The position numbers and the translations under genes were made by a program. From Sedimentibacter hydroxybenzoicus DSM 7310 (GTDB lineage Bacteria; Bacillota; Clostridia; Tissierellales; Sedimentibacteraceae), in contig NZ_JACBNQ010000008.1 of NCBI RefSeq assembly GCF_013403245.1, forward strand, positions 1 through 64,000: a stretch of 64,000 nucleotides of DNA, read 5' to 3'. The notes beneath the pieces are model-generated. The model saw only the letters and a program-made list of their open reading frames with translations, was not told where the DNA came from and did no database searches. Below are positions 32,883 through 43,930 of this stretch, piece after piece. Position 1 is the first letter of the stretch, and each line of letters opens with the position of its first letter.

Positions 32883-33251
32883 TTACTTCTTAGATTTTTT
32901 TCCTGAAACTCTCTTCGGACCTTTTCGAGTTCTCGAATTATTTTTAGTGTTCTGTCCTCTGACAGGCAGTCCTCTTTTATGTCTTATTCCTCTGTAGCAG
33001 TTGATTTCTTTTAATCTCTTAATATTCAACGCTACTTCTCTTCTTAAGTCACCTTCTACAGGACGCTTATCTATTTCAGTTCTTAATTGTTGTACTTCAT
33101 CTTCTGTCAGGTCTTTAACTCTTGTATCAGGGTTAATACCTGTTGCATTTAAAATTTTCTTTGAAGTTGCTCTGCCAATACCAAATATATAAGTTAAACC
33201 TATTTCAACTCTTTTTTCTCTTGGCAAGTCAACACCGGCGATTCTGGCCAT
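32883..33251 (-). CDS. rpsM: 30S ribosomal protein S13
   Basis: S13 lies in the 30S head and contacts the P-site tRNA and the 50S bridge. The 122-residue protein starts [20 protein letters not shown] and has [20 protein letters not shown] and the basic [20 protein letters not shown] reading three codons longer exists, but the ATG used has AGGAGG eight bases upstream. The C-terminal tail is rich in K and R. Confidence 0.98.
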   Translation of the reverse strand: MARIAGVDLPREKRVEIGLTYIFGIGRATSKKILNATGINPDTRVKDLTEDEVQQLRTEIDKRPVEGDLRREVALNIKRLKEINCYRGIRHKRGLPVRGQNTKNNSRTRKGPKRVSGKKSKK

Positions 33252-33298
33252 TAAGTACACCTCCTATCGACCTAGTTACTTAATATTTTATCAGCTTA

Positions 33299-33424
<126 letters not shown>

Positions 33425-33643
33425 TTACTTTTTCCTCCAGGTTATTCTTCCTCTTGTTAAATCATACGGTGATAATTCAACATTAACAGTATCTCCTGGT
33501 AGAATCCTGATATAGTTCATCCTCAGTTTTCCAGAAATATGCGCTAAAATCTGGTGCCCATTTTGAAGCTCAACTTTGAACATAGCATTAGGAAGTGCTT
33601 CCAGGACTTTCCCTTCGACTTCTATTACATCTTTCTTGGACAT
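33425..33643 (-). CDS. infA: Translation initiation factor IF-1
   Basis: IF-1 covers the A site of the 30S subunit during initiation. The 72-residue protein is a single S1/OB fold starting [20 protein letters not shown]. It has [19 protein letters not shown] and the end [13 protein letters not shown]. Three bases separate it from the KOW-protein gene. Confidence 0.98.
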   Translation of the reverse strand: MSKKDVIEVEGKVLEALPNAMFKVELQNGHQILAHISGKLRMNYIRILPGDTVNVELSPYDLTRGRITWRKK

Positions 33644-33646
33644 TGA

Positions 33647-33949
33647 TCACTCAACCTCCATTTCTTTAGATACACTCTGGTTAAAGGGACTTAGTACCCT
33701 TCTAACATATGCATCATCTAAATTTTCATTACCTTGTAACTTATCTGCAAATTCTGTCAACACTGTATTATAAATCATTAAATGTTTCACTTTCTTCTTC
33801 TTGGGAGAATTTAATTTTCTTAAATCTCCGTCACATACAAATACGAATTGTTCATCCAAAATACCGCATATAATAAAGACCCTGTCTTTATCTCTGCCTG
33901 CTTTTGATTTAACTATCTGACCAATTTTTAAATCTGTTGTTATTTCCAA
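33647..33949 (-). CDS. KOW-domain RNA-binding protein
   Basis: The 100-residue protein has a KOW motif near its start (KIGQIVKSKAGRDKDRVFII) and resembles the small L14e-like proteins often encoded between infA and map in clostridia. KKKKVKHLMIYNTVL is a basic patch that could bind rRNA. The exact role is unknown, perhaps ribosome assembly. It is ten bases after map. Confidence 0.88.
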   Translation of the reverse strand: MEITTDLKIGQIVKSKAGRDKDRVFIICGILDEQFVFVCDGDLRKLNSPKKKKVKHLMIYNTVLTEFADKLQGNENLDDAYVRRVLSPFNQSVSKEMEVE

Positions 33950-33959
33950 AATATCACCC

Positions 33960-34706
33960 CTATAGCACGGTTAATAGCATCGGTTCTCCATCGGTAATTG
34001 CAACCGTGTGTTCATAGTGAGCTGACGGTTTACCGTCAACAGTCACTACTGTCCAGTCGTTGTCAAGTATCTTAACATTATATACTCCTGCGTTAATCAT
34101 CGGTTCGATAGCAAGGACCATACCTTCCTGCAGCCGCGGTCCCTTACCCGGTTTTCCGAAGTTAGGTATTTGCGGTGATTCATGCATCTTTTTACCAACT
34201 CCGTGACCTACGAAATCTCTTACTACAGAGAATCCCTTTGATTCGGCATAACTTTGTATTGCGTGGGAAATGTCTGACAGCCTGTAGTCAGTTTTTGCAA
34301 ACTTTATACCTTCATAGAAGCTTTGTCTCGTTGCTTCAACTAAACATCTTTTTTCGTCGTTTATTTCGCCTACGGAAAAAGTCTTTGCACTGTCTCCTAC
34401 ATATCCCTCAAATGTTGCACCGATATCCACACTGACAATATCGCCTTCTACCAGCTTTCTGTCACTTGGAAATCCGTGCACCACCTCTTCATTTACAGAA
34501 GCACATATCGAAAATGGAAATCCGTTATAACCTTTAAATGTAGGTATTGCATTTTGCGATTTTAAAAATTCTTCAACTAATCGGTCAAGTTCTTTTGTAG
34601 TAACACCGGGTTTAATGTTGTTTCTCACCAATTCGTGAGCTTTGGCTACTAAACGTCCGGCTTTTCTCATTATTTCTATTTCTCTTTTTGTCTTGAGGAT
34701 AATCAT
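33960..34706 (-). CDS. map: Methionine aminopeptidase, type I
   Basis: The enzyme removes the first methionine from new proteins. The 248-residue protein has the metal ligands in the order D ([17 protein letters not shown] gives two), H ([11 protein letters not shown]), E ([10 protein letters not shown]) and E ([10 protein letters not shown]). The first 40 residues are the short type Ia form. It is between adk (one base) and the KOW gene (ten bases). Confidence 0.97.
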   Translation of the reverse strand: MIILKTKREIEIMRKAGRLVAKAHELVRNNIKPGVTTKELDRLVEEFLKSQNAIPTFKGYNGFPFSICASVNEEVVHGFPSDRKLVEGDIVSVDIGATFEGYVGDSAKTFSVGEINDEKRCLVEATRQSFYEGIKFAKTDYRLSDISHAIQSYAESKGFSVVRDFVGHGVGKKMHESPQIPNFGKPGKGPRLQEGMVLAIEPMINAGVYNVKILDNDWTVVTVDGKPSAHYEHTVAITDGEPMLLTVL

Positions 34707-34707
34707 A

Positions 34708-35355
34708 TTACTTATTCCTCATTTTTGCAACAATCTCTTTGCCAACCTCAGCTATGGGTTTTTCTCCGTCTATGTTAACTATTATACCTTTTTTGGTGTA
34801 ATAATCAATAAGGGGTTCTGTCTGCTCCTGGTAAACATTGATTCTTTTCGTAACTGTTTCTTCAGCATCATCTTTTCTTTGAAGAAGCTCGCCGCCGCAA
34901 TTGTCGCATATTCCTTCTTTTGAAGGCTTATTGAATGATATGTGAAATGTTTGACCGCAGTCTTTGCATATTCTTCTTCCAACAGCTCTTTCAACAAGAA
35001 GCTCTTTTTTTACTATTATATTAATAACATAATCAAGCTTTTGGTTCATGCTTTCTAATGCACTTTCAAGCGCATCTGCCTGAAAAATTGTTCTCGGGAA
35101 ACCGTCTAACAAAAATCCATTTTCACAATCATCCTTAAGCAATCTGTCTTTTACCAATTCAACTGTCAATTCATCGGGAACAAGCAATCCTTGATCCATA
35201 TATTCTTTTGCTTTTTTCCCAAGAACTGTTCCTTCTTTAATATTCTGACGGAATATATCTCCCGTAGAAATATGTGGTATTGAAAATTCTTTTACAATTG
35301 TTTCTGCTTGAGTTCCCTTTCCGGCTCCCGGAGGTCCCAATAAAATTGCTCTCAT
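34708..35355 (-). CDS. adk: Adenylate kinase, zinc-lid form
   Basis: The enzyme interconverts ATP + AMP and 2 ADP. The 215-residue protein has the P-loop [12 protein letters not shown] (7-18), the AMP site [10 protein letters not shown], and DGFPRT near residue 84. The lid carries four cysteines (CKDCGQTF and CDNCGG), the zinc-binding Gram-positive form. It is between secY and map in the spc operon. Confidence 0.98.
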   Translation of the reverse strand: MRAILLGPPGAGKGTQAETIVKEFSIPHISTGDIFRQNIKEGTVLGKKAKEYMDQGLLVPDELTVELVKDRLLKDDCENGFLLDGFPRTIFQADALESALESMNQKLDYVINIIVKKELLVERAVGRRICKDCGQTFHISFNKPSKEGICDNCGGELLQRKDDAEETVTKRINVYQEQTEPLIDYYTKKGIIVNIDGEKPIAEVGKEIVAKMRNK

Positions 35356-35370
35356 TTTCCTTACCTCTCC

Positions 35371-36639
35371 TTATTTTAAAAATCCCTTGTAGTGTCTCAT
35401 CAGCATTTGTGCTTCTATTTGCTTCATCGTTTCAAGCGCAACACCTGTTACGATTAACAGTGATGTTCCACCAAAGTTTATATTTAAACTAGTGAACGAG
35501 AATACTAAAGTAGGTATTGTCGCAATTATTGCAAGTGCAATAGCTCCTGCTATTGTAACTCTGTTTAACACTTTATTTAAATATTCTGCTGTTGGTCTTC
35601 CCGGTCTGATTCCCGGGATAAAGCCACCATTTTCTTTAAGCGTGTTTGAATATTCAAATGGATTGAACTGTACCGCTGTATAGAAATATGTGAAGAATAT
35701 AATCAGTACTATATTTAATATTGTATAGATATATACTCCCGGACTTTGAGCCACTGAGAAATATTTTTGTACACCGTCTAACATATTCGGGAAGAAAAAT
35801 CCTAAAGTTTGTGGTATTGCTAAAAGTGTTGAAGCGAATATTACCGGCATAACTCCTGCCATTAACACTTTCATAGGAATATGTGTGCTTTGTCCGCCGT
35901 ACATTTTTCTTCCTACTACTCTCTTAGCATATTGAACAGGGATTTTTCTTTCGCCTTGTTGAATTGCTATAACTCCAACTACTATTATTAATGCAAATAT
36001 CAAGAATAATATAATTTCAATTATATTAACTGCTCCGTTTTGCATCTGGAATATCATTGTTCCAACATCAGAAGGGTATCTTGATATGATACCAATCATG
36101 ATTATTAATGATATACCGTTACCTATACCTTTTTCTGTTATTAACTCACCCAGCCACATCAAGAATGCTGTACCTGCTGTCAATACTATTACTACCGACA
36201 GGATTGATAAAAAGCTCTGGTCTATTATTGCTGAATTGAAAAATCCAACAGCGTATGCAGTAGCTTGAATCAATGCAAGTACAACAGTAATGTATCTGGT
36301 CCATTGAGCCATTTTTTTCTTTCCGTCTTCACGCTTAAATATTTCTTCAAGCTTTGGAATTGCAATTGCCAGTAGCTGAAGAATAATTGAAGATGTAATG
36401 TATGGATAAATATTTAATGCAAATATTGTAAAGTCCTTAAAAGCACCACCGGACATCATATCGAAGAAATCTAATAAGCCGCCTGCCGTTCCTGCAAACA
36501 TGTTACCTACAATCGCTCTGTCTATACCGGGAACAGGTATCACTGCGCCAAGTCGATATATTACAAGCATTAAAAAGGTAAATGTCATTTTTTTTCTTAA
36601 ATCAGGTATTTTCCATGCATTTCTTAAAGTTTCAAACAA
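35371..36639 (-). CDS. secY: Preprotein translocase subunit SecY
   Basis: SecY is the protein-conducting channel of the inner membrane. The 422-residue protein has ten predicted membrane segments. Family blocks are RLGAVIPVPGIDRAIVGN near the start, LGELITEKGIGNGISLII in the middle, and FIPGIRPGRPTAEYLNKVLN near residue 340. It is one base after rplO. Confidence 0.98.
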   Translation of the reverse strand: MFETLRNAWKIPDLRKKMTFTFLMLVIYRLGAVIPVPGIDRAIVGNMFAGTAGGLLDFFDMMSGGAFKDFTIFALNIYPYITSSIILQLLAIAIPKLEEIFKREDGKKKMAQWTRYITVVLALIQATAYAVGFFNSAIIDQSFLSILSVVIVLTAGTAFLMWLGELITEKGIGNGISLIIMIGIISRYPSDVGTMIFQMQNGAVNIIEIILFLIFALIIVVGVIAIQQGERKIPVQYAKRVVGRKMYGGQSTHIPMKVLMAGVMPVIFASTLLAIPQTLGFFFPNMLDGVQKYFSVAQSPGVYIYTILNIVLIIFFTYFYTAVQFNPFEYSNTLKENGGFIPGIRPGRPTAEYLNKVLNRVTIAGAIALAIIATIPTLVFSFTSLNINFGGTSLLIVTGVALETMKQIEAQMLMRHYKGFLK

Positions 36640-36640
36640 C

Positions 36641-37081
36641 TTAAATCACCTCAGCTTTTCCGCCGGCAGCTTCGATTTTTTCTACCGCTGATTTGCTGAA
36701 TTTATGAGCTTTAACTGTAAGCTTCTTAGCAAGTTCACCGTTTCCGAGTATCTTCACACCATCAAGTTGTTTTTTTAATATACCTTCTGATTTAAGAAGT
36801 TCCGGAGTAATCTCTGCTCCATCTTCGAATTTGTTTAATACTTCAACATTTATTTCAGCAAATTGAGTACCAAAAATGTTCGTGAATCCTCTCTTTGGTA
36901 ATCTTCTGTAAAGAGGCATCTGCCCTCCTTCGAATCCTGGTCTAACTCCACCGCCGGAACGTGATTTTTGTCCGTTCATACCTCTTCCGGCTGTCTTTCC
37001 CTGTCCTGTTGCAGTACCTCTACCTAACCTTTTTCTGTTCTTTGTACTACCAGGATTAGGTTTTAATTCATGAAGTTTCAT
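36641..37081 (-). CDS. rplO: 50S ribosomal protein L15
   Basis: L15 is a late-binding protein of the 50S core. The 146-residue protein starts [20 protein letters not shown]. It has the long glycine- and arginine-rich tail [20 protein letters not shown] and [20 protein letters not shown]. Another ATG stands one codon earlier; the one used is eight bases from AAGGAGG. Confidence 0.97.
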   Translation of the reverse strand: MKLHELKPNPGSTKNRKRLGRGTATGQGKTAGRGMNGQKSRSGGGVRPGFEGGQMPLYRRLPKRGFTNIFGTQFAEINVEVLNKFEDGAEITPELLKSEGILKKQLDGVKILGNGELAKKLTVKAHKFSKSAVEKIEAAGGKAEVI

Positions 37082-37102
37082 CATTAACACCTCCTTATAG
37101 TA

Positions 37103-37279
37103 TTATTCTATAACCTCTACCATGTGTTCTACTTTTCTGATCATTCCTCTTATGTGAGGACTGTCTTCTTTTTCAACCACATGGCCAATTTTTCTCAAAC
37201 CGAGAGCTTCTATGTTCTTAACCTGATTAGGAGTTCTTCCACTTAATCCCTTAGTTTGTTTTATTTTTATTTTTGCCAT
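37103..37279 (-). CDS. rpmD: 50S ribosomal protein L30
   Basis: L30 is a small protein of the 50S subunit. The 58-residue protein starts MAKIKIKQTKGLSGRTPNQV and has EALGLRKIGHVVEKED. A reading with three more codons exists, but the ATG used has GAGGTG six bases upstream. It lies between rpsE and rplO. Confidence 0.97.
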   Translation of the reverse strand: MAKIKIKQTKGLSGRTPNQVKNIEALGLRKIGHVVEKEDSPHIRGMIRKVEHMVEVIE

Positions 37280-37291
37280 ATCTTTCACCTC

Positions 37292-37801
37292 TTAGCCGTA
37301 AATTTCTTCTACAGATTTACCTCTGATTCTCGCTACATCTTCAGGCTTCTTAAGAAGTTTTAAAGCTTCAATTGTTGCGTTAACTACATTTCTTGGATTG
37401 TTTGATCCCAATGATTTTGTTCTTATATCTCTTACTCCGGCTAATTCAAGCACCGCACGAACAGGACCTCCTGCTATGATACCTGTACCTTCTTTAGCTG
37501 GTTTTATAAGAACTCTGCCTGCGCCATATCTGCCTATTATTTCATGTGGCACTGTTGTGTTAATCAGTGGCACTTCAATCATATTTTTCTTAGCATCCTG
37601 GATTGCTTTTCTGATGGCATCCGGAATTTCTATTGCTTTAGCCATTCCTATGCCAACATGACCATTTTCGTCACCAACAACAACCAATACACTAAATCTA
37701 AAGTTTCTACCACCTTTAACAACTTTAGTAACACGGTTGATGCTTATAACTTTCTCTTTAACATCCAGTTGGCTTGCATCTATACGTCCACGTTGTTCCA
37801 T
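37292..37801 (-). CDS. rpsE: 30S ribosomal protein S5
   Basis: S5 shapes the mRNA entry and helps reading accuracy. The 169-residue protein has the double-stranded RNA-binding part [20 protein letters not shown]. The second domain has [20 protein letters not shown] and [27 protein letters not shown] lies before the ATG. It is 14 bases behind rplR. Confidence 0.98.
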   Translation of the reverse strand: MEQRGRIDASQLDVKEKVISINRVTKVVKGGRNFRFSVLVVVGDENGHVGIGMAKAIEIPDAIRKAIQDAKKNMIEVPLINTTVPHEIIGRYGAGRVLIKPAKEGTGIIAGGPVRAVLELAGVRDIRTKSLGSNNPRNVVNATIEALKLLKKPEDVARIRGKSVEEIYG

Positions 37802-37815
37802 GACTAACCTCCTTA

Positions 37816-38184
37816 TTAAAATTCAAGTCCGCTTTCTCTTGCTCCATCTGCAAGTAATTTCACTCTGCCGTGATATAAATATCCGCCTCTGTCGAAAACT
37901 ACCGCATTTATACCTTTATCTTTCGCTCTTTCTCCCACTGTTTTACCTACTAATTTTGCTGCATCTGTCTTAGTAAGTTCAGCTACTTGGCCAACTAACT
38001 CTTTATCTAATGTTGAAGCTGATGCAAGAGTTACTCCTGTAGCATCGTCAATTACTTGAGCGTATATGTGCTTAGAGCTTTTAAAAATATTCAATCTTGG
38101 TCTCTCAGGAGTTCCTACGACTTTGTTTCTTATACTATAGTGTCTTTCTTTTCTCTTTTGATTTTTATCAATTTTTTTAAGCAC
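37816..38184 (-). CDS. rplR: 50S ribosomal protein L18
   Basis: L18 binds 5S rRNA with L5. The 122-residue protein starts with a basic tail, [20 protein letters not shown]. It has [20 protein letters not shown] and ends [20 protein letters not shown]. It lies between rplF and rpsE. Confidence 0.98.
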   Translation of the reverse strand: MLKKIDKNQKRKERHYSIRNKVVGTPERPRLNIFKSSKHIYAQVIDDATGVTLASASTLDKELVGQVAELTKTDAAKLVGKTVGERAKDKGINAVVFDRGGYLYHGRVKLLADGARESGLEF

Positions 38185-38213
38185 TAATACTCACTCCTTT
38201 CATATATTACTTA

Positions 38214-38753
38214 TTATTTACCAGTCTTACCTGCTTTACGTCTAACAACTTCATTAGAGTATTTAATTCCTTTACCCTTATATGGTTCAGGTCTTCTCCA
38301 GTCTCTGATTACAGCCGCGTAGTTTCCAACTTGCTGTTTATCTGTACCTTTAACTATTATTTTATTTGTGCCCTCAACTGCTGTTTCAATTCCTTGCGGA
38401 TCTTCCATTTCAACAGGATGAGAGAAACCTAAGTTTAAAACTAATTTATTTCCTTGTTTTTGTGCTCTATATCCAACACCTACGATTTCAAGCGTCTTAG
38501 AAAAACCGTCAGAAACTCCGACTACCATGTTGTTAATAAGAGTTCTTGTAAGTCCGTGTAATGATCTGTGTTCTTTTTGATCATCAGGTCTTGAAACATT
38601 GATTTCTGCGCCTTCTATTTCAATTTTCATTGACTTCGGCAACTGCTGTTCAAGCTGTCCTTTTGGACCTTTAACAACTGCATAATTGTGAGCATCGATT
38701 TTCACTTCAACATTTGCAGGTATATTTACAGGTTTAATGCCTATTCTTGACAT
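38214..38753 (-). CDS. rplF: 50S ribosomal protein L6
   Basis: L6 lies near the factor-binding site of the 50S subunit. The 179-residue protein has two similar folds, starting [20 protein letters not shown]. The second domain has [20 protein letters not shown] and ends [20 protein letters not shown]. It is 23 bases after rpsH. Confidence 0.98.
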   Translation of the reverse strand: MSRIGIKPVNIPANVEVKIDAHNYAVVKGPKGQLEQQLPKSMKIEIEGAEINVSRPDDQKEHRSLHGLTRTLINNMVVGVSDGFSKTLEIVGVGYRAQKQGNKLVLNLGFSHPVEMEDPQGIETAVEGTNKIIVKGTDKQQVGNYAAVIRDWRRPEPYKGKGIKYSNEVVRRKAGKTGK

Positions 38754-38776
38754 CTTAGCACCTCCTATTCGTTATT

Positions 38777-39175
38777 TTACCATACGTAGCAGATTACTTC
38801 TCCGCCAACACCCTGTGTTCTTGCTTTTTTATCCGTAACTATTCCTTTAGAAGTAGAAAGTATAGCTATACCTAAACCGCCTAATACCTTTGGAGTTTCT
38901 TCTTTTCCTACGTAAACTCTAAGACCTGGTTTAGAAATTCTCTTAATGCCAGTTATAACTCTCTCTTTATTTTGTTGGTATTTAAGTTCAACTCTTATAA
39001 TACCTTGTTTACCGTCATCTATAACATCAAAGCCCTTAATGTATCCTTCTTCTTGTAATATATTAGCTATTTCTCTTTTTATCTTAGAAGCCGGAACATC
39101 AACAAATTCATGTTTTGAATGATTAGCATTTCTTATTCTCGTTAACATATCTGCGATAGGATCTGTCATTACCAT
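38777..39175 (-). CDS. rpsH: 30S ribosomal protein S8
   Basis: S8 binds the central domain of 16S rRNA and in some bacteria represses the spc operon. The 132-residue protein starts [20 protein letters not shown]. It ends with [20 protein letters not shown] and VICYVW. The first ATG is chosen because it lies eight bases after AAGGAGG; the one two codons later is too far. Confidence 0.98.
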   Translation of the reverse strand: MVMTDPIADMLTRIRNANHSKHEFVDVPASKIKREIANILQEEGYIKGFDVIDDGKQGIIRVELKYQQNKERVITGIKRISKPGLRVYVGKEETPKVLGGLGIAILSTSKGIVTDKKARTQGVGGEVICYVW

Positions 39176-39205
39176 GTAAGTAACCTCCTTCCATTTTATA
39201 AAATT

Positions 39206-39391
39206 TTACCAGCTGGCTTTTTTAACGCCTGGGATCTGACCTTTATAAGCCAGTTCTCTAAAGCATATACGGCATATGCCGAATTTCCTTAAATAAGCAT
39301 GAGGTCTTCCACAAATTTTGCATCTTGTATATTCTCTTGTTGAGAATTTTTGTTTTCTCTGTTGTTTAACTTTTAGAGATGTCTTTGCCAT
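39206..39391 (-). CDS. rpsZ: 30S ribosomal protein S14, type Z (zinc-binding)
   Basis: The short S14 form lies in the 30S head. The 61-residue protein starts [20 protein letters not shown] and carries two CxxC pairs (CKICGRP and CRICFRE), the zinc-binding type. It ends [13 protein letters not shown]. It is 15 bases behind rplE. Confidence 0.98.
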   Translation of the reverse strand: MAKTSLKVKQQRKQKFSTREYTRCKICGRPHAYLRKFGICRICFRELAYKGQIPGVKKASW

Positions 39392-39406
39392 TATCGTTTC
39401 CCTCCC

Positions 39407-39946
39407 TTACTTAGTAAAAGGCATACCCATTAATCTCAACAGCTCACGTGCTTCTTCGTCAGTGTTTGCTGTAGTTGTTATAATTATGTCCATACCTCTT
39501 ATTTTATCGATTTTATCATAATTTATTTCCGGAAATATCAATTGCTCCTTAATTCCTAAAGCGTAATTTCCTCTGCCGTCAAATGATGTTTTTGAAACAC
39601 CCCTGAAGTCTCTAACTCTCGGTAAGGCAATGTTTACTAATTTATCGAAGAATTCATACATGTGATCTCCTCTTAATGTAACCTTGCAACCTACTGCCAT
39701 TCCTTCTCTTAATTTAAAGTTAGATATAGATTTTTTGGCTTTAGTTACTACAGGCTTCTGACCTGCGATTATAGACATTTCTTCAACTGCGTTTTCTAAA
39801 AACTTTGCATTTTCTTTAGCTTCGCCAACGCCCATATTGATTATTATCTTCTCTATTTTAGGTGCCTGCATAACGCTTGTGTACTGAAACTTTTCCATCA
39901 GTGCAGGCAATACTTGTTCCTTATATGTGGCTTTTAATCTTGCCAT
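39407..39946 (-). CDS. rplE: 50S ribosomal protein L5
   Basis: L5 binds 5S rRNA and contacts the P-site tRNA. The 179-residue protein has [40 protein letters not shown] and the end [20 protein letters not shown]. It is 24 bases after rplX, in the standard spc order. Confidence 0.98.
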   Translation of the reverse strand: MARLKATYKEQVLPALMEKFQYTSVMQAPKIEKIIINMGVGEAKENAKFLENAVEEMSIIAGQKPVVTKAKKSISNFKLREGMAVGCKVTLRGDHMYEFFDKLVNIALPRVRDFRGVSKTSFDGRGNYALGIKEQLIFPEINYDKIDKIRGMDIIITTTANTDEEARELLRLMGMPFTK

Positions 39947-39970
39947 ATGGTTCGTACCTCCCTTCGAGCA

Positions 39971-40279
39971 TTATTCAAAAACATGACCGCACTTTTTACA
40001 TGCTCTTACTTTTTTACCATTTTCTATTTTCTTTTCGGTTCTTACACCTGATTTGCATTTATCGCAATATAGCATGACATTTGAAATGTTAACAGGGCCT
40101 TCGCGGTGTACTATACCGGCTTGCTGCATCTGATTTGTCTGCTTTTGATGTTTCGTAAGCATATTTACATTTTCAACAACAACTCTGTTATCCTTAGGAA
40201 AACTTGTTAAAATTTTGCCTGTTTTGCCCTTGTCGCTGCCTGCTATAACTACAACTTTATCGCCTTTTTTAACGTGCAT
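39971..40279 (-). CDS. rplX: 50S ribosomal protein L24
   Basis: L24 is an assembly initiator of the 50S subunit. The 102-residue protein starts MHVKKGDKVVVIAGSDKGKT, a KOW motif. It ends with two CxxC pairs (YCDKCKSG and ACKKCGHVFE). It lies 16 bases after rplN. Confidence 0.98.
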   Translation of the reverse strand: MHVKKGDKVVVIAGSDKGKTGKILTSFPKDNRVVVENVNMLTKHQKQTNQMQQAGIVHREGPVNISNVMLYCDKCKSGVRTEKKIENGKKVRACKKCGHVFE

Positions 40280-40295
40280 CTTTATACACCTCCTA

Positions 40296-40664
40296 TTAAA
40301 GTACTTCCGGTGCTAATGAGATTATTTTCATAAACTTTCCATCTCTTAATTCTCTTGTTACAGGTCCAAATATACGAGTACCAACCGGTGTTTTATCTTC
40401 TTTAATAATTACGGCTGCATTGTCGTCAAATTTTATATAAGTTCCGTCTTTTCTTCTTATTTCTTTTTTAGTTCTGACGATAACTGCCTTAACAACATCA
40501 CCCTTCTTAACAACTCCACCAGGTGTTGCAGATTTAACCGTGCATACTACTATATCACCAACGCTTCCATATTTAACGACTGATCCGCCCATAACTCTTA
40601 TAACAAGAACTTCTTTAGCTCCTGAATTATCTGCGACTCTTAACCTCGATTCAGTTTGTATCAT
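40296..40664 (-). CDS. rplN: 50S ribosomal protein L14
   Basis: L14 lies at the intersubunit bridge. The 122-residue protein starts [20 protein letters not shown], has [17 protein letters not shown] and ends [12 protein letters not shown]. It is 31 bases behind rpsQ. Confidence 0.98.
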   Translation of the reverse strand: MIQTESRLRVADNSGAKEVLVIRVMGGSVVKYGSVGDIVVCTVKSATPGGVVKKGDVVKAVIVRTKKEIRRKDGTYIKFDDNAAVIIKEDKTPVGTRIFGPVTRELRDGKFMKIISLAPEVL

Positions 40665-40695
40665 GACTTAACCTCCCTTCAATTGTCTTGGGGTC

Positions 40696-40950
40696 TTATT
40701 TAGCTTCCTCTAATATTTCAACTAATCTCCAGCATTTTTCTTTTGATAATGGTCTGGTTTCCATTATTTTAACTGTATCGCCTATGTTGCACTTGTTTTC
40801 TTCGTCATGTGCTTTATATTTTTTAGTCATTTTAATTTGTTTCTTATAAAGAGGATGTGCTACAAGCTTCTCAGTAGCAACTACTATTGTCTTATCCATT
40901 TTATTACTAACTACTTTTCCAATTCTTACTTTTCTGTTGCCTCTTTCCAA
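40696..40950 (-). CDS. rpsQ: 30S ribosomal protein S17
   Basis: S17 is an early binder of the 16S rRNA 5' domain. The 84-residue OB-fold protein starts [20 protein letters not shown]. It has [20 protein letters not shown] and [20 protein letters not shown]. It is 21 bases behind rpmC. Confidence 0.98.
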   Translation of the reverse strand: MERGNRKVRIGKVVSNKMDKTIVVATEKLVAHPLYKKQIKMTKKYKAHDEENKCNIGDTVKIMETRPLSKEKCWRLVEILEEAK

Positions 40951-40971
40951 AGTAAAGATCCTCCTTTCTTA

Positions 40972-41175
40972 TTACTGCGCATTAATGCTTAATTCACGTT
41001 CTCTGAGAACTGTTTTAACACGTGCAATATCTTTCTTGACCTTTTTTATTCTCATCGGATTGTCAAGCTCTCCGGTCGCAAGTTGAAATCTTAAATTGAA
41101 CAGTTCTGTTTTTAAATCAGAAACTGATTTATTTAACTCTTCAACTGATTTATTTCTTAGTTCATTAGCTTTCAT
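40972..41175 (-). CDS. rpmC: 50S ribosomal protein L29
   Basis: L29 lies at the exit tunnel and helps dock nascent-chain factors. The 67-residue helical hairpin protein starts [20 protein letters not shown]. It has [24 protein letters not shown] start four codons upstream is too close to the AAGGA site, so the ATG is used. It overlaps the end of rplP by 11 bases. Confidence 0.96.
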   Translation of the reverse strand: MKANELRNKSVEELNKSVSDLKTELFNLRFQLATGELDNPMRIKKVKKDIARVKTVLRERELSINAQ

Positions 41176-41608
41176 TTGCTTCACCATCCTTCTCTGATGC
41201 CTGATCCTTCACGATAAATTTGCATTTGATAGGCAATTTATGCATGGCAAGTCTCATTGCTTCTCTGGCTACTTCTTCAGATACCCCTGACATTTCGAAC
41301 ATTACTCTGCCCGGTTTAACTACAGCTACCCAATACTCAGGAGAGCCCTTTCCTTTACCCATACGTGTTTCGGCCGGTTTCTTTGTTACAGGTTTATCCG
41401 GGAATATTTTAATCCAAATTTGACCGCCTCTCTTAACAGATCTTGTCATTGCTCTTCTGGCAGCTTCTATTTGGTTAGATGTTATCCAAGCTGGTTCAAG
41501 TGCTTGAAGCCCATATTCGCCATAAGTTACTTTGTTGCCTCTTGTTGCAACTCCTGTCATTCTACCTCTTTGTTGTTTACGGCGTTTTACTCTTTTAGGC
41601 ATTAACAT
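41165..41608 (-). CDS. rplP: 50S ribosomal protein L16
   Basis: L16 shapes the A-site tRNA elbow region of the 50S subunit. The 147-residue protein starts [20 protein letters not shown]. It has [20 protein letters not shown] and [25 protein letters not shown] lies seven bases before the ATG. Confidence 0.98.
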   Translation of the reverse strand: MLMPKRVKRRKQQRGRMTGVATRGNKVTYGEYGLQALEPAWITSNQIEAARRAMTRSVKRGGQIWIKIFPDKPVTKKPAETRMGKGKGSPEYWVAVVKPGRVMFEMSGVSEEVAREAMRLAMHKLPIKCKFIVKDQASEKDGEANES

Positions 41609-41635
41609 AATTGTTCCTCCTTCCTTCAGGACTTA

Positions 41636-42376
41636 TTACTTTTTATCTCTTTTAAAATTATTGTTTGGTCTTCTTCTCTTCTTGTTATCTCTGTTGTCAT
41701 TAAGTGCTTTTGTCGGCTCTTGATTGTCTGATAACAATGAACCCGGTTTTCTCAGAACTTCTCCTCTGCATATCCAAACCTTAACACCGATTTTTCCGAA
41801 TGTTGTGTTTGCTTCCGCAAAACCGTAGCTTATATCAGCCCTTAAAGTCTGAAGAGGAATTTTACCATCTGAATATCCTTCGGTTCTTGCCATATCGGCA
41901 CCGTTTAATCTTCCGGATACACTTGTTTTAATACCCTTTGCACCCATTTTCATTGTTCTTTGCATTGACTGCTTCATAGCTCTTCTGAAAGATATACGCT
42001 TTTCAATCTGACTAGCGATATTTTCAGCAACTAATTGTGCATTTAATTCTGGAACCTTTATTTCTTCTACATTAATTATAACAGTTTTACCGGTAATTTT
42101 TTCGATACTGTTCTTTAACATATCAACACCAGTACCGCCTTTTCCGATTATCATACCCGGTTTAGCTGTGAACACACTCACCTTTACTCTGCTGGCAAAT
42201 CTTTCGATATCAACTTTAGCAATACCTGCTTGATTCAAGTTTACTTTTATAAATTCACGAATCTTATAGTCTTCGGTTAAATTTTCACCAAAATTCTTTT
42301 TGTCAGCATACCATTTTGAGTCCCAATCATTGATTATACCAACTCTCAGTCCATGAGGATTTACCTTCTGACCCAT
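41636..42376 (-). CDS. rpsC: 30S ribosomal protein S3
   Basis: S3 lies at the mRNA entry tunnel and has helicase-like action. The 246-residue protein starts [20 protein letters not shown] and has a KH domain with [20 protein letters not shown]. The second domain has [20 protein letters not shown]. The C-terminal tail of about 30 residues is rich in N, R and K ([20 protein letters not shown]), longer than in some relatives. Confidence 0.98.
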   Translation of the reverse strand: MGQKVNPHGLRVGIINDWDSKWYADKKNFGENLTEDYKIREFIKVNLNQAGIAKVDIERFASRVKVSVFTAKPGMIIGKGGTGVDMLKNSIEKITGKTVIINVEEIKVPELNAQLVAENIASQIEKRISFRRAMKQSMQRTMKMGAKGIKTSVSGRLNGADMARTEGYSDGKIPLQTLRADISYGFAEANTTFGKIGVKVWICRGEVLRKPGSLLSDNQEPTKALNDNRDNKKRRRPNNNFKRDKK

Positions 42377-42397
42377 TTTTTACCTCCTTTACAGTTG

Positions 42398-42733
42398 TTA
42401 TTCTCTTTCTTTTACTACAGCACCTATGTGGCTGCTTCTTTTTAGTATCTTATATGCGCTTCCCTTTGCTCTCGGTCTCCATCTCTTAAGAGTTGGTCCC
42501 TGATTGGCATAAACTTCAGAAACATATAATTTATCTCTATCTAAATCAAAGTTGTTTTCAGCATTAGCTGTAGCTGATTGAACTACCTTTTCTAAAATTT
42601 TAGCTCCCTTGCTTGGGTAAAATTTCAAAATCGCTAAAGCTTCATCAACATTTTTACCTCTTACCATATCACATACGAACTTCATTTTTCTTGGTGATAT
42701 TCTTATATATTTAGCAACTGCTCTTGCTTCCAT
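42398..42733 (-). CDS. rplV: 50S ribosomal protein L22
   Basis: L22 lines the exit tunnel with its long beta hairpin. The 111-residue protein starts [20 protein letters not shown]. It has the hairpin segment [20 protein letters not shown], in which the tunnel loop is of normal length. It is 17 bases behind rpsS. Confidence 0.98.
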   Translation of the reverse strand: MEARAVAKYIRISPRKMKFVCDMVRGKNVDEALAILKFYPSKGAKILEKVVQSATANAENNFDLDRDKLYVSEVYANQGPTLKRWRPRAKGSAYKILKRSSHIGAVVKERE

Positions 42734-42750
42734 TTAGGCTGCCTCCCTTC

Positions 42751-43032
42751 TTATTTAACTTTTGAAGATTTATCGTTCTTATCATGTCCTCTATAAGTTC
42801 TTGTTGGAGCAAATTCACCGAGTTTGTGTCCAACCATATCTTCAGTTATATATACAGGAACGTGCTTTCTGCCATCATGTATAGCTAATGTATGGCCTAC
42901 CATTTCGGGGAATATTGTTGATCTTCTTGACCAAGTTTTTAATACTTTCTTATTGTTGGCTTCATTCATTTCCACAATCTTTTTCATAAGACTTGGTTCG
43001 CAATAAGGCCCTTTTTTTAATGATCTACCCAT
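42751..43032 (-). CDS. rpsS: 30S ribosomal protein S19
   Basis: S19 lies in the 30S head beside S13. The 93-residue protein starts [20 protein letters not shown]. It has [20 protein letters not shown] and [20 protein letters not shown]. It is 31 bases behind rplB. Confidence 0.98.
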   Translation of the reverse strand: MGRSLKKGPYCEPSLMKKIVEMNEANNKKVLKTWSRRSTIFPEMVGHTLAIHDGRKHVPVYITEDMVGHKLGEFAPTRTYRGHDKNDKSSKVK

Positions 43033-43063
43033 TCACCATTTCCTCCTTTCACAAAACCTAGTA

Positions 43064-43897
43064 CTATTTAACGTTTCTTCTCTTAACAATCATCTTGTCA
43101 GATTTTTTATTCTTCTTACGAGTTTTATAACCAAGTGCAGGTTTACCCCAAGGCGTTACAGGTCCTGTTCTGCCTATAGGAGATCTACCTTCACCACCAC
43201 CGTGAGGGTGATCGTTAGGGTTCATTACGGAACCTCTCACTGTAGGTCTTATACCCATATGTCTTTTTCTGCCTGCTTTACCGATTGTTATATTCTCATG
43301 ATCCAAATTTCCTACTTGACCGATTGTAGCTCTACAATCCATCAATATCATTCTAACTTCTCCGCTTGGAAGTCTTACTTGAGCATACTTGCCTTCCTTA
43401 GCCATAAGCTGAGCCGCATTTCCTGCTGAACGTACCATTTGGCCGCCTTTGCCGGGTTTAAGCTCAATATTGTGAATCATTGTACCTACAGGAATGTTTC
43501 TTACAGGCAATGTATTACCGATTTTAATATCTGCATCCGGTCCTGAAACGATAGTATCACCAACTACTAATTTGTGAGGAGCGATGATATATCTTTTTTC
43601 TCCATCTACGTAATTAATAAGTGCTATATTTGCGCTTCTGTTAGGATCATACTCGATTGTTGCAACTTTGCCCGGTACTCCGTCTTTATTTCTTTTGAAA
43701 TCTATGATTCTATATTTTCTCTTTTCTCCACCGCCTTGATGACGTACAGTTATTCTTCCGTGCGCGTTTCTTCCGGCTTTACTTTTTAATGGAGCTAAAA
43801 GAGATTTCTCAGGTTCATTAGTTGTAATTTCTTCAAATGTTGAAACAGTCATTTGTCTCAACGCCGGAGAGGTTGGTCTGTATTTTCTAATACCCAT
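43064..43897 (-). CDS. rplB: 50S ribosomal protein L2
   Basis: L2 is needed for subunit joining and peptidyl-transferase activity. The 277-residue protein has [20 protein letters not shown] and [20 protein letters not shown]. The catalytic-centre loop is [20 protein letters not shown], whose conserved histidine is present. It is 33 bases behind rplW. Confidence 0.98.
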   Translation of the reverse strand: MGIRKYRPTSPALRQMTVSTFEEITTNEPEKSLLAPLKSKAGRNAHGRITVRHQGGGEKRKYRIIDFKRNKDGVPGKVATIEYDPNRSANIALINYVDGEKRYIIAPHKLVVGDTIVSGPDADIKIGNTLPVRNIPVGTMIHNIELKPGKGGQMVRSAGNAAQLMAKEGKYAQVRLPSGEVRMILMDCRATIGQVGNLDHENITIGKAGRKRHMGIRPTVRGSVMNPNDHPHGGGEGRSPIGRTGPVTPWGKPALGYKTRKKNKKSDKMIVKRRNVK

Positions 43898-43930
43898 GAG
43901 ATTTTCCTCCTTTTTTCAATTTATTAACGT